Made by a program: the position numbers and the translations under genes
Assembly (NCBI GenBank): GCA_049609065.1
Contig: JBMYYE010000051.1
Location: 1-16,800 of the forward strand
Length of the DNA: 16,800 nt
Direction of reading: 5' to 3'
DNA from: JBMYYE01 sp049609065
GTDB lineage: Bacteria; Pseudomonadota; Alphaproteobacteria; Rhodobacterales; Rhodobacteraceae
The notes under the pieces: model-generated
What the model was told of the DNA's origin: nothing
Seen by the model: only the letters and a program-made list of their open reading frames with translations
Database searches by the model: none
Shown: positions 7,452 to 15,612 of the stretch, piece after piece
Numbering within the stretch: the stretch's first letter is position 1
How the letters are laid out: each line of letters starts with the position of its first letter

Positions 7452-8723
7452 ATGATGAACCGCATTGCATTGGTGTTTACAACGGTGAAACGTGCCGCCT
7501 GCGCTGCGGTGATGGCGTCTTTAGCTGTGTTTCCCATGGCCAGTTCGGCACAAACTGTATCATCCCCTTTGAAATCTGGTCACGCCACGGCGCTGGCGCG
7601 TTTATTGCCCGATGGGGTGCAAACACGGCGCATTCAAAACGGCTTTGAACTCACGTTGAAGCTAAGCCAAGCCGTGCCGTATCGTCTTTTCGCCCTGAGT
7701 GATCCATACCGCGCGGTTTTGGAGTTCCAAGAAGTTGACTTTGGCGCGTTTGATCGGAGTGACCTTGAAAATACGAAGTTTTTAGGGGCCGCACAGGCGG
7801 GGCGATTTTACCCCGGATGGTCGCGATTGGTGTTGGAACTGGATGCGCCTTTGGCGGTATCTGATGCGGTGATGACCCGCGATGATGCGGGACATGCGCG
7901 GCTATCAGTGAAATACCGAAAGCTAAAAGAAGCAGCATATGAAGCCCAATCAGGCGCGCCAGATGATACGTATAACCGCCGTGTGACTGTTCCTGCTGTG
8001 TCCGATGCGATTGGGCAGGACCGCTTTGTGCTTGTGATTGATCCAGGCCATGGTGGCATCGATCCCGGCGCGGAAAAAGACGGCCACAAAGAAGCCGACC
8101 TTGTGCTAAAATTTGCGCGCGAATTGAAAGACGCCCTGAAGCGGCGGTTGCCGATCGATGTGGTTTTAACCCGTGATGATGACCATTTTGTGCCTCTTGA
8201 AACGCGGTTAACCATTGCCAATCAGGTGGGCGCAGACCTATTTCTCTCGCTGCATGCGGATACGCTTTTGGAAGGTATGGCATCTGGGGCTACGGTTTAT
8301 ACGCTTTCAAATAAGGCCTCAAATGCGGCGTCGCAAAAAATTGCCGAGCGCCACGATCGTTTGGATATTTTGGCGGGGGTTGATTTGCGTGGGCAAGATG
8401 ATCAGGTGGCAAAAATACTCATGGATTTGGCGCGCCGTGATACGGATCCGACATCAAGAAGATTTGCGAAGGCCCTTATTAAAGAACTGTCAGAAAATAT
8501 TGATAACATTCATAAAAAACCGCATCAAGAGGCCGATTTTTCGGTGTTGAGATCCGCGGATACGCCGTCTGTTCTTTTGGAATTGGGCTTTATGTCTAAC
8601 CCAACAGATTTGGCGAGTTTGACCTCACCCAATTGGCGCGCGCGCGCGATCTTGGGGGTCATGGCGGCCATTGAGGGATGGATTGAGGATGAAGAAATCC
8701 ATGCACGCGGGCGTTTGAAATAA
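7452..8723 (+). CDS. amiC: N-acetylmuramoyl-L-alanine amidase with AMIN domain
   Basis: This secreted Zn amidase cleaves the amide bond between MurNAc and the stem peptide, normally for daughter-cell separation. The N-terminus (MMNRIALVFT onward, cleavage near ASSA/Q at 32-33) is a signal peptide. An AMIN targeting domain follows (about 45-150), then an Amidase_3 domain (about 190-415). Zinc ligands are H200 in DPGHGGIDPGA, E214 in KEADLVL and H268 in LSLHAD; the catalytic glutamate is E377 in LLELGFMSN. The start is uncertain. ATG at 7452 or 7455 fits the signal peptide but has only a weak GGA upstream. A GTG at 7404, overlapping the aminotransferase by 14 bases and with GAGG upstream, would add 16 residues before the signal. 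Division role and name are by family; AmiA/B/C type cannot be distinguished. Confidence 0.92.
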   Translation: MMNRIALVFTTVKRAACAAVMASLAVFPMASSAQTVSSPLKSGHATALARLLPDGVQTRRIQNGFELTLKLSQAVPYRLFALSDPYRAVLEFQEVDFGAFDRSDLENTKFLGAAQAGRFYPGWSRLVLELDAPLAVSDAVMTRDDAGHARLSVKYRKLKEAAYEAQSGAPDDTYNRRVTVPAVSDAIGQDRFVLVIDPGHGGIDPGAEKDGHKEADLVLKFARELKDALKRRLPIDVVLTRDDDHFVPLETRLTIANQVGADLFLSLHADTLLEGMASGATVYTLSNKASNAASQKIAERHDRLDILAGVDLRGQDDQVAKILMDLARRDTDPTSRRFAKALIKELSENIDNIHKKPHQEADFSVLRSADTPSVLLELGFMSNPTDLASLTSPNWRARAILGVMAAIEGWIEDEEIHARGRLK

Positions 8724-8727
8724 GCAC

Positions 8728-8751
8728 CACGTAACATTGCACGTAACATTG
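8728..8751. repeat. Perfect tandem duplication of a 12-mer before the PBP1A promoter
   Basis: CACGTAACATTG is present twice head to tail (8728-8739 and 8740-8751) with no mismatch. It begins five bases after the amidase stop and lies about 33 bases upstream of the PBP1A -35 element. The position would suit a pair of activator sites spaced about one helical turn apart, but no regulator is recognised; a chance replication-slippage duplication is the alternative. Confidence 0.5.
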
Positions 8752-8783
8752 GCGGAAAACCCGCGCAAAACAGCAAATGCGTT

Positions 8784-8812
8784 TTGACGTTTATTCGGCG
8801 GGTCTTTATATA
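8784..8812 (+). promoter_or_regulatory. Sigma-70-type promoter for the PBP1A gene
   Basis: TTGACG (8784-8789) and TATATA (8807-8812) are separated by 17 bases, close to the consensus. Transcription would start near 8819, leaving a leader of about 26 bases to the ATG at 8845. This also argues against the in-frame ATG at 8812, which lies in the -10 element. Confidence 0.7.
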
Positions 8813-8844
8813 TGGACAGAACGCATAAAACCAAAGGCGACAAT

Positions 8845-11388
8845 ATGATACGTGGTGTGGCTTCTTTTATTGGCTCCATTTTTAGCTGGCTGACGATTTC
8901 GCTCGTCGCGGGTGCGCTTTGCGTGGGGGCTGTGCTATGGGCTTATAGCCATGGCTTGCCGGATCATGAACAGCTTGCTCAGTATAAACCGCCAACGATT
9001 TCAAGAATTTACAGCAATGAAGGTAAAATCATTGATGAATTCGCCAAAGAGCGCCGTCTTTTCACACCAATCGAAGATATTCCTGATCTGGTGAAATTTG
9101 CGTTCATCTCCGCTGAAGATAAAAATTTCTATAGTCATGGTGGATTTGATGCCCGTGGCATTGCCTCAGCCGCATTAGAAGCGGTTAAATCACGTGGCGA
9201 TAGCGTGCGTGGTGCATCAACAATCACGCAACAGGTGATGAAAAACTTCCTTTTGGGAGGTGAAAAGAAAATTGAACGCAAGATCAAAGAGATTTTGCTC
9301 GCGACGCGGCTTGAGGGCACTTTAAACAAAGAACAGATCCTTGAACTTTATTTGAATGAGATTTTTCTTGGTCAAAACAGCTTTGGCGTGACGGCAGCGG
9401 CGCAAACGTATCTGAATAAATCCTTAGATGAGCTTGCTCCACATGAGGCGGCCTTTCTCGCGTCTTTGCCGAAAGCCCCAAGCCGCTTTCACCCTGTGCG
9501 CAAGAAGGAACGTGTGACCAAACGCCGGAACTATGTGCTCCGGGAGATGTATGAAAACGGGTATATTACGAAGGATGTCTATCAGTCTGAACGCGAAAAG
9601 CCGCTTTTATCGGTGCAAAATGGGGATTTTGAAAACCCGCGTTTGGCGTTGCCGCCACGGGATTATTTCACGGATGAAATTCGCCGTCAGCTGAGCCGTG
9701 ATTTTGGCGCAGGAGAGTTCCACACAGGTGGCTATTCCGTGCGCGCAACGATTGATCCAAAATTGCAATTGATCGCCGCCAAAGCCCTGCGCCGTGGTCT
9801 TGAAAAATACGATCGTAACTTGGGTCTATGGCGTGGCACCAAAACCCGCTTGCCTGAAGAGATGCTCGCATCAGAAGAGGCGTGGCGCGCGGGCCTTGCG
9901 GCAAGTGAGCTTGCCCGAGATATCGAAGGTTGGCATTTGGCGGTTGTTTTGTCCTTGGATGACAAAAATGCCCGAATTGGCATTGAAGGCGTTGACGAAA
10001 TCGAAGGGGGGCACATCCTTCCTGCCAAAGACGTGCAATGGGCCCGAAAAGTCCAAGAAGATGGCAGTCGCGGTAAAAAAGCGCGCGTTGCCAGTGATCT
10101 ATTGTCTGTTGGCGATGTAGTGCATGTGCGTAAAATGGTCAAAGACGCGGATGGGAGTTTCATCCGCTGGACCCTGCGCCAAGTGCCAGAGGTCCAAGGC
10201 GGCTTTATGGCGATGGATGTGAATACGGGGCGTGTGATTTCCATGCAGGGCGGTTTTTCCTATCAAGCGTCGGTTTATAATCGTGCGACACAGGCCACCC
10301 GCCAGCCAGGATCAAGCTTTAAGCCATTTGTCTATGCTGCAGCGCTAGATAGCGGTTATTCCCCTGCAACAATTGTGATCGATGCGCCAATTGAAGTGTC
10401 TACTGGGGCAGGGATTTGGCGCCCTAAAAACGCATCTAAGAAGTTTTATGGACCAACGCCGCTTCGTACGGGGATTGAGCGGTCCCGAAACCTGATGACC
10501 ATCCGTTTGGCCCAAGAGGTTGGGATGGATACGGTTGCGTCCTACGCCGAAGAGTTTGGCGTTTATGACCGTATGAACCCTTTCCTCGCGAATGCGCTCG
10601 GATCACAAGAAACCACATTGTATAAAATGGTGGCGGCCTATGCGATGTTCTCAAATGGTGGTGAGCGGGTTGAGCCGACACTTGTGGACCGCGTTCAGGA
10701 CCGCGACGGCAAAACCATCTATCGCCATGATCAGCGCACATGCGTGGATTGTGGGCAAGCGGTGCTACCAGATGGGGTGAGCCCAGATATTATATCTGAT
10801 CGTGAACGGGTGATGGATGCGATCACAGCTTATCAGCTCACATCAATGATGCGTGGTGTTGTGGAACGTGGGACGGCGTCGCGGACGGTGAAATTGCCTG
10901 TGCCAACGGCTGGTAAAACGGGGACAACAAACGAAGCCAAAGATGTGTGGTTTGTTGGATTTACCTCAAGCGTGGCTGCGGGCTGTTACATGGGGTATGA
11001 TCGGCCCAAGCCATTGGGGCGTGGGGCCTCAGGCGGTGGGATGTGTGGTCCTGTCTTTACTGAATTCATGAAAGAGGCCATCAAAACCTACGGCGCGGGG
11101 GCATTTGACGTGCCCAAAGGCGGACATTTTCTAAAGATTGATCGCCTAACTGGCGCGCGATTGGCGCCAAATGCAACTGGGGATCATGTTGTGGCGGAGT
11201 ATTTCCGTGATGGCGAAGATCCACTTTTTGGCATTGCCTTTGACGGGGGGTTTGCCATGGGGTCGAACCTCCCGCTCTTTGGGCGTGGAGATGAAGAGAA
11301 AAACGTTGTGAAAACCTCCTCAGGCAAAGTGAAAGACATCGGGAAGAAGGCCACGTTTGGAACGTTGTCTTCAGGCGGTGAATATTAG
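8845..11388 (+). CDS. mrcA: Penicillin-binding protein 1A (bifunctional transglycosylase/transpeptidase)
   Basis: This class A PBP of 847 residues polymerises lipid II into glycan strands and crosslinks them, anchored in the inner membrane. One membrane segment lies at about 10-33. The GT51 transglycosylase domain (about 50-230) has its catalytic glutamate E91 in ISAEDKNFYSH and the GASTITQQ motif. An OB-like insertion occupies about 310-420. The transpeptidase has S490-S-F-K493 (nucleophile S490), S547-R-N549 and K691-T-G-T694. I chose the ATG at 8845: AAAGG sits 7 bases upstream and a promoter covers the alternative start at 8812. The neighbours are an amidase before and prfB after, an order common in alphaproteobacteria. 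All catalytic motifs are intact. Confidence 0.96.
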   Translation: MIRGVASFIGSIFSWLTISLVAGALCVGAVLWAYSHGLPDHEQLAQYKPPTISRIYSNEGKIIDEFAKERRLFTPIEDIPDLVKFAFISAEDKNFYSHGGFDARGIASAALEAVKSRGDSVRGASTITQQVMKNFLLGGEKKIERKIKEILLATRLEGTLNKEQILELYLNEIFLGQNSFGVTAAAQTYLNKSLDELAPHEAAFLASLPKAPSRFHPVRKKERVTKRRNYVLREMYENGYITKDVYQSEREKPLLSVQNGDFENPRLALPPRDYFTDEIRRQLSRDFGAGEFHTGGYSVRATIDPKLQLIAAKALRRGLEKYDRNLGLWRGTKTRLPEEMLASEEAWRAGLAASELARDIEGWHLAVVLSLDDKNARIGIEGVDEIEGGHILPAKDVQWARKVQEDGSRGKKARVASDLLSVGDVVHVRKMVKDADGSFIRWTLRQVPEVQGGFMAMDVNTGRVISMQGGFSYQASVYNRATQATRQPGSSFKPFVYAAALDSGYSPATIVIDAPIEVSTGAGIWRPKNASKKFYGPTPLRTGIERSRNLMTIRLAQEVGMDTVASYAEEFGVYDRMNPFLANALGSQETTLYKMVAAYAMFSNGGERVEPTLVDRVQDRDGKTIYRHDQRTCVDCGQAVLPDGVSPDIISDRERVMDAITAYQLTSMMRGVVERGTASRTVKLPVPTAGKTGTTNEAKDVWFVGFTSSVAAGCYMGYDRPKPLGRGASGGGMCGPVFTEFMKEAIKTYGAGAFDVPKGGHFLKIDRLTGARLAPNATGDHVVAEYFRDGEDPLFGIAFDGGFAMGSNLPLFGRGDEEKNVVKTSSGKVKDIGKKATFGTLSSGGEY

Positions 11389-11528
11389 TCCATGTGGCTT
11401 AGGCGATTTGTGCATAACTGGCGTGTTTGAAGAGGCACCACAGCAGCAACCATGCAAGACATATGCCGTTATTTGGCGCAATTTCCTATGCGCAATTCCA
11501 CACGTCGGAAGCAGCTTGAATGCGGGGC

Positions 11529-11557
11529 TTAGCTCAGATAAACCAATCTCGTATAAT
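11529..11557 (+). promoter_or_regulatory. Promoter for prfB
   Basis: A perfect -10 hexamer TATAAT lies at 11552-11557, with a poor -35 (TTAGCT, 11529-11534) 17 bases upstream. Transcription would begin near 11564, giving a leader of only about 13 bases. The rest of the 188-base gap after PBP1A (11389-11576) holds only a GCGCAATT direct repeat (11476-11483 and 11490-11497) and no terminator that I can see. Confidence 0.5.
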
Positions 11558-11576
11558 AGAATGAGTAGGCTCCCCC

Positions 11577-12704
11577 ATGCGCGCAGAAGCAGTGAATAAT
11601 GTGGCGGCGATTGAAAAATCGCTCGACCTTTTGAAACAGCGTATGGACTGGGAAACGGCGCAGTTCCGGCTTGAGGAATTTAACGCCCGTGTTGAAGATC
11701 CGGATCTCTGGAATGATGCGGCCAGCGCGCAAAAGCTCATGCGGGATCGTCAGATGTTGGTCGATGCGATTGAAACCTGTGAAAAGCTTGCCCAAGACAT
11801 GTCCGACAATATTGAGCTTATCGAGCTTGGTGAAATGGAAGACGATGATGAGGTCGTGAAAGAGGCGGAGGACGCATTAGACGCCTTGGCTGCAGTGGCG
11901 GCCGAAAAAGAGCTAGAGGCGCTTTTGGATGGCGAAGCGGATGGCAATGACACCTTTCTTGAAATCAATTCAGGTGCTGGGGGCACTGAGAGCTGTGACT
12001 GGGCTTCGATGCTCGCGCGCATGTATGTGCGGTGGGCTGAAAAGCGTGGGTTCAAGGTTGAGTTGCAATCTGAAACCGCCGGCGAAGAAGCGGGCCTCAA
12101 ATCTGCGGCCTATAAAATCAGCGGCAAAAATGCCTATGGTTGGCTGAAATCCGAGAGCGGTGTGCATCGTCTGGTGCGCATTTCGCCCTTTGACAGCTCC
12201 GCGCGGCGTCATACGTCCTTTTGTTCGGTGTGGGTGTATCCCGTGGTGGATGACAATATCGAAATTGATGTTAACCCAGCCGATATTCGTATTGATACCT
12301 ACCGGTCCTCAGGGGCGGGTGGTCAGCACGTGAACACCACCGATTCCGCTGTGCGCATCACGCACCATCCAACCGGTGTTGTCGTCACATCATCGGAAAA
12401 ATCCCAACACCAAAACCGCGATATCGCCATGAAAGCGTTGAAATCGCGGCTCTATCAGATGGAGCTTGATAAACGGAACGCGGCCATCAACGAAGCCCAC
12501 GAAAACAAGGGCGATGCAGGTTGGGGCAATCAGATCCGTTCCTATGTGCTACAACCGTACCAAATGGTGAAGGATTTGCGCACAAGCTTTGAAACATCGG
12601 ACACTCAAGGGGTGCTTGATGGGGATCTGGATGGGCTTATGGCCGCCACATTGGCCATGGATGTTGCCGGGAAATCCCGTGCAGAGGCGCAAGCTGCAGA
12701 CTAA
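11577..12704 (+). CDS. prfB: Peptide chain release factor 2
   Basis: RF2 reads UGA and UAA stop codons and triggers peptide release. The 375-residue protein shows the RF2 stop-reading tripeptide S203-P-F205 and the catalytic G248-G-Q250 in SGAGGQHVNTTDSA. The N-terminal helical domain (about 10-115) includes MDWETAQFRLEEFNARVEDP. The frame is continuous: the autoregulatory in-frame UGA and +1 frameshift found near the start of prfB in E. coli and many other bacteria are absent, so RF2 level is not set that way here. The ATG at 11577 fits the family N-terminus; the ribosome site is weak (GAGTAGG about 9 bases upstream). Confidence 0.97.
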   Translation: MRAEAVNNVAAIEKSLDLLKQRMDWETAQFRLEEFNARVEDPDLWNDAASAQKLMRDRQMLVDAIETCEKLAQDMSDNIELIELGEMEDDDEVVKEAEDALDALAAVAAEKELEALLDGEADGNDTFLEINSGAGGTESCDWASMLARMYVRWAEKRGFKVELQSETAGEEAGLKSAAYKISGKNAYGWLKSESGVHRLVRISPFDSSARRHTSFCSVWVYPVVDDNIEIDVNPADIRIDTYRSSGAGGQHVNTTDSAVRITHHPTGVVVTSSEKSQHQNRDIAMKALKSRLYQMELDKRNAAINEAHENKGDAGWGNQIRSYVLQPYQMVKDLRTSFETSDTQGVLDGDLDGLMAATLAMDVAGKSRAEAQAAD

Positions 12705-12720
12705 CGCCCCATAAATATGC

Positions 12721-12736
12721 AAATATTGTAATATTT
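12721..12736. repeat. AT-only inverted repeat after prfB
   Basis: AAATATT (12721-12727) and AATATTT (12730-12736) form a 7-bp stem with a 2-base gap, 16 bases after the prfB stop and followed by two more T residues. The stem has no GC pair, so it would be a weak terminator; it may equally be a protein site in the DUF2189 promoter region. Confidence 0.3.
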
Positions 12737-12773
12737 TTGGGTTTAGATCAAAAAAGTGCTTTGTGATTTTACG

Positions 12774-12799
12774 CTCCTCGCCAAAGATAGGCGAAGGAG
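12774..12799 (+). promoter_or_regulatory. Hairpin masking the Shine-Dalgarno of the DUF2189 gene
   Basis: CTCCTCGCC (12774-12782) pairs with GGCGA-A-GGAG (12790-12799): nine base pairs, one bulged A and a 7-base loop. The 3' arm contains the strong ribosome site AAGGAGG (12794-12800), 10 bases before the ATG at 12811. Folding would hide the site, so translation may depend on temperature, a ligand or a protein. This is inference from pairing only. Confidence 0.45.
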
Positions 12800-12810
12800 G
12801 AACGCAACGC

Positions 12811-13596
12811 ATGACGAACACAGTTGAATTGGAACGCTCACCAGTTCCAGAATTTCATAAAGTAACTTTTGGCACCTTATTGAACGCGGTGCGCCTTGGA
12901 TGGCGTGATTTCCTACGTTCATTTCGCTGTGGCATATTTTTTGGCGGGTTCTACGTGATCTGTGCATGGATTATGGCCATGGTCACGGTGAAAACGGGGG
13001 AAACCTATTGGTTGGTTTTGGCGGCGTTTGGGTTTCCGCTTTTCGCGCCATTCGCAGCGGTGGGGCTTTATGAAATCTCACATCGCTTGGCCGAAGGAAC
13101 GCCGATTAAAACCAAAGAAATCCTAGGGGTTGTCTACCGTCAAAGAGATCGGCAAATTCCGTCCATTTCTGCGATCATTATCTTCATTTTTCTCTTCTGG
13201 TTCTTTATCGCGCATATGATTTTTGCCCTGTTTTTGGGGTTTAGCACCATGACGAATATTTCGTCGTCTCTTGAGGTGTTTTTCACGCCAAACGGGCTTT
13301 CTATGTTGGGGATTGGCACCTTGGTTGGTGCTGTTTTGGCATTTTTTGTCTTCTCAATCACGGTTATCACATTGCCGCTTTTGCTGGACCGTGAGTTGGA
13401 TTTTGTGACTGCGATGCTGACATCAATTGGGTTTGTGAAAGACAACCTATTTATGATGCTTATTTGGGGGGGGATGATTTCGCTGACATGGTTTGCGGCG
13501 ATGGTGCCGTGGTTCTTGGGCGTTTTGATCGTGTTGCCGGTTTTTGGGCATGCGAGCTGGCATCTTTATAAGACCACAGTGATTGAAGGCACCTAA
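12811..13596 (+). CDS. DUF2189 family multi-pass inner-membrane protein
   Basis: The protein has 261 residues and no known function. Five or six hydrophobic segments are visible, at about 41-61, 66-86, 118-143, 164-190 and 212-246; the last could hold two spans. The cytosolic N-terminus carries the family-like stretch GTLLNAVRLGWRDF. The loop AEGTPIKTKEIL and the C-terminal GHASWHLYK are typical of DUF2189 integral membrane proteins. The ATG at 12811 has an excellent AAGGAGG; a GTG at 12763 in the same frame would run through that ribosome site. The gene lies 106 bases after prfB and ends before a strong terminator. No ligand or enzyme motif is seen, so the role remains open. Confidence 0.85.
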   Translation: MTNTVELERSPVPEFHKVTFGTLLNAVRLGWRDFLRSFRCGIFFGGFYVICAWIMAMVTVKTGETYWLVLAAFGFPLFAPFAAVGLYEISHRLAEGTPIKTKEILGVVYRQRDRQIPSISAIIIFIFLFWFFIAHMIFALFLGFSTMTNISSSLEVFFTPNGLSMLGIGTLVGAVLAFFVFSITVITLPLLLDRELDFVTAMLTSIGFVKDNLFMMLIWGGMISLTWFAAMVPWFLGVLIVLPVFGHASWHLYKTTVIEGT

Positions 13597-13606
13597 ATCA
13601 CATAGA

Positions 13607-13635
13607 AAAAAGGCCCCTAAAATAGGGGCCTTTTT
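13607..13635. terminator. Strong symmetric terminator between DUF2189 and bactofilin genes
   Basis: AAAAAGGCCCCTA (13607-13619) and TAGGGGCCTTTTT (13623-13635) form a perfect 13-bp stem with a 3-base AAA loop. The GC core is flanked by A and T runs, so it terminates both converging transcripts. Confidence 0.95.
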
Positions 13636-13657
13636 CATGTTCTATATTGAACGTATT

Positions 13658-14269
13658 CTATGCTTTATCTGAGCCTTTGGCCGCGGCTGTTGCCTTTTTC
13701 ACGGCCTCTGATGGGGCGGCGGATTTTGGCGCAGTGGGCGCAGGTGGTGGCGTTGGCATGCTCTTATTGCCACCAAGAGGATCATCTTCGCGGCGTACGG
13801 AGCCTTCAAAATGCGCCCCCGATTCGATGGCGATTGTTTTATGAATGATGTCGCCTTGCACTTTTGCAGAAGACGTCAAACGTACTTTCAGGCCACGCAC
13901 GGTGCCTTTCACATGACCGTTTACCACGATGTCATCTGCGATCACTTCACCTTTGATCATGGCGCTTTCACCGATGGTCAAAAGATGCGCGCGGATGTCG
14001 CCATCCACTTGGCCTTCGACTTGAATATCGCCTGTTGTTTTCACGTTGCCCTTAATCACAAGGTCAGAAGACAACATAGAGGTCGCTGGTTTGGCGCTAT
14101 TTGTGGTTGCGCTTTTGATAAACTCTGGCGCCGCAGCCTTGGTTTTAGGGGCTGCTGCAGGCGGCATGCTTGGGGCAGGGGCCGGCTTGGGTGCAGGGGC
14201 CGCGTCGGCCGTAGCGGGGGTGGTGCCGCGGTTTGGACCGGGCTCTTTGATTTTGCTTTTAGAAAACAT
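13658..14269 (-). CDS. Bactofilin (polymer-forming cytoskeletal protein)
   Basis: The 203-residue protein has the central bactofilin beta-helix (about 65-160), recognisable by repeated short strands such as LVIKGNVKTTGDIQVEGQVD and VVNGHVKGTVRG. It is flanked by Ala/Pro-rich, probably disordered tails (about 10-62 and 165-203). Bactofilins assemble without nucleotide into membrane-associated filaments that localise wall enzymes and set cell shape. The start lies inside the end of the M23 peptidase gene (11-base overlap), and AAGGCAGG is positioned upstream, so the two are translationally coupled. That pairing supports a joint role in local wall remodelling. The longer N-terminal tail, compared with the basic core, may carry the membrane-targeting segment (MFSKSKIKEP). 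Confidence 0.93.
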   Translation of the reverse strand: MFSKSKIKEPGPNRGTTPATADAAPAPKPAPAPSMPPAAAPKTKAAAPEFIKSATTNSAKPATSMLSSDLVIKGNVKTTGDIQVEGQVDGDIRAHLLTIGESAMIKGEVIADDIVVNGHVKGTVRGLKVRLTSSAKVQGDIIHKTIAIESGAHFEGSVRREDDPLGGNKSMPTPPPAPTAPKSAAPSEAVKKATAAAKGSDKA

Positions 14270-15605
14270 TTCGACCTGCCTTGATATACGTCATAGGGTT
14301 AACTGGTTTGCGGGAATTTCCGACCCGCACTTCATAATGTAGATGAACGCCCGTAGATCGTCCAGAGGTTCCCATATCGCCAATCCGATCACCGCGTGAA
14401 ACGCGCTGTCCTTTTTTGACGCGGATTTTGGACATATGGGCATATGTTGTTTCAATGCCAAAGGCATGTTTGATACGCACCTGACGCCCGTAGCCGCCGG
14501 CCCACCCCGCTTGGGTGACGACGCCGTCGCCTGTGGAATAAATTGGCGTGCCAAGAGAGGCTGCAAAATCGGTGCCATTATGCATGCGTCGACCGGCCCC
14601 TTTGGGATCCCGGCGCCAGCCAAAAGGGGATGTGAAGCGAAAAGACGACCGCACTGGCATGCCAAAGGGGGCTTTTTCAGCCGCCAAGCGATAAAGGTTC
14701 AACTCATCCATTTTCTTTAAAATGCCATTGGCACGCAATGTATCCGCATCAGGTTTTCCACCATAGGTGGAGACAACAAGCGGCGTCAAAGGGCCGCCTT
14801 TGCCATCATAGCCACGGCGCACCTGTTGGAGGATCGATTTGGTAGGCATGCCTGCGGCGCGAAACATTTTATCCAACGGAACAAGGGATACGGAAACCGC
14901 ATCTTCGAGCTGGCTAAAAATCTGATTGTTCTTGGCATCTTTCAATGCCAATTGCGTTTTTAGGCTATCAATCTGTGAGAAACTCTTGACGTATGCTTCC
15001 TCGGTGGAGGATTTGTCTTTTGCGGTCTGGGACAGGGCCTTAGTCACGATCTCAAGAGTTTCTTCCATGTCGCTCACATTCGCGAGGCGGCTTTGGGTGT
15101 TTTTTTCGTCTGGGGATAAACCATCTGTCGCATCACTGTATTTTGCCCGCGCGGTGTCGCGTTCTTGTAGTGTGCGCCGAAGCGTGCCTTGGATCACGTC
15201 AATTCCACGTTCGAGTTCTTTGCGGCGGTTTTCCGACGCCAGAAGCTCCGATTGCATTTTGGAAATTTCATCCATTGCAACGGTAAATCGGTTTAGGGCA
15301 AATTCGCTTTCGCGGGCACGGGCGTCACGTTCGCTTGCCAATGCTGAAAGACGAATTTCGTATGTGGTCTTTTGTAGATCCGCAGCTTCACGGCTGCTGT
15401 TTGAGCCCACTGAATTGTACATGATGATGGCGGTGGCAATAATGCCCCATGTCATAACAGCCGCACAGGCCCCCCAAATGGCGAGCTGTGTGAACGGGCC
15501 GATATGAAGATATCGGGTGTCGTAATCTGATCGTATAAAAACGCGCCGCTCAGGGAAACGTTTTGCAACGAGATCGTGGACGTATTTAAAAGTGTTATAT
15601 TTCAA
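14259..15605 (-). CDS. Membrane-anchored M23 (LytM) peptidoglycan endopeptidase, LmdC-like
   Basis: The 448-residue protein has a short cytosolic N-terminus (1-36, with ERRVFIRSDYDTR), one membrane span (about 38-63), a long coiled coil (about 70-235) and a C-terminal LytM domain (about 315-440). All zinc and catalytic residues are present: H342 and D346 in MHNGTDF, H390 in YAHM, and H421-L-H423. It should cut peptide crosslinks in the periplasm. Pairing with a downstream bactofilin resembles the BacA-LmdC shape system of stalked budding alphaproteobacteria, where the cytosolic tail contacts the bactofilin; that parallel is inference here. The start is a TTG at 15605 with GAGG 8 bases upstream, inside a 16-bp tandem repeat. 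It lies 192 bases after the DUF455 gene stop, so it probably has its own promoter. Confidence 0.92.
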   Translation of the reverse strand: MKYNTFKYVHDLVAKRFPERRVFIRSDYDTRYLHIGPFTQLAIWGACAAVMTWGIIATAIIMYNSVGSNSSREAADLQKTTYEIRLSALASERDARARESEFALNRFTVAMDEISKMQSELLASENRRKELERGIDVIQGTLRRTLQERDTARAKYSDATDGLSPDEKNTQSRLANVSDMEETLEIVTKALSQTAKDKSSTEEAYVKSFSQIDSLKTQLALKDAKNNQIFSQLEDAVSVSLVPLDKMFRAAGMPTKSILQQVRRGYDGKGGPLTPLVVSTYGGKPDADTLRANGILKKMDELNLYRLAAEKAPFGMPVRSSFRFTSPFGWRRDPKGAGRRMHNGTDFAASLGTPIYSTGDGVVTQAGWAGGYGRQVRIKHAFGIETTYAHMSKIRVKKGQRVSRGDRIGDMGTSGRSTGVHLHYEVRVGNSRKPVNPMTYIKAGRNVF

Positions 15606-15612
15606 AGACTAT

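Noticed and set aside
7651..8283. A 210-codon open frame on the minus strand.
   Set aside because: It is antisense to the amidase gene, whose zinc motifs are intact; the product is His/Pro/Gln-rich with no recognisable domain.
8812..8844. Upstream ATG for PBP1A giving 11 more residues.
   Set aside because: It overlaps the -10 element of the promoter; the ATG at 8845 has a proper ribosome site.
11525..11545. GGGGCTTAGCTCAG resembles the 5' end and D-arm start of a tRNA.
   Set aside because: No anticodon arm, TTC arm or matching acceptor end follows; the prfB promoter and start occupy the next bases.
11357..11599. An 80-codon + strand frame bridging PBP1A and prfB.
   Set aside because: It overlaps the end of PBP1A and the start of prfB, has no ribosome site and no family resemblance.
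11577..11700. The autoregulatory +1 frameshift site of prfB.
   Set aside because: The reading frame is continuous from ATG to stop; there is no in-frame TGA near the start.
14926..15507. A 193-codon open frame on the + strand.
   Set aside because: It lies antisense to the coiled-coil part of the M23 peptidase gene and reads as a Ser/Arg-rich low-complexity shadow without a family or ribosome site.
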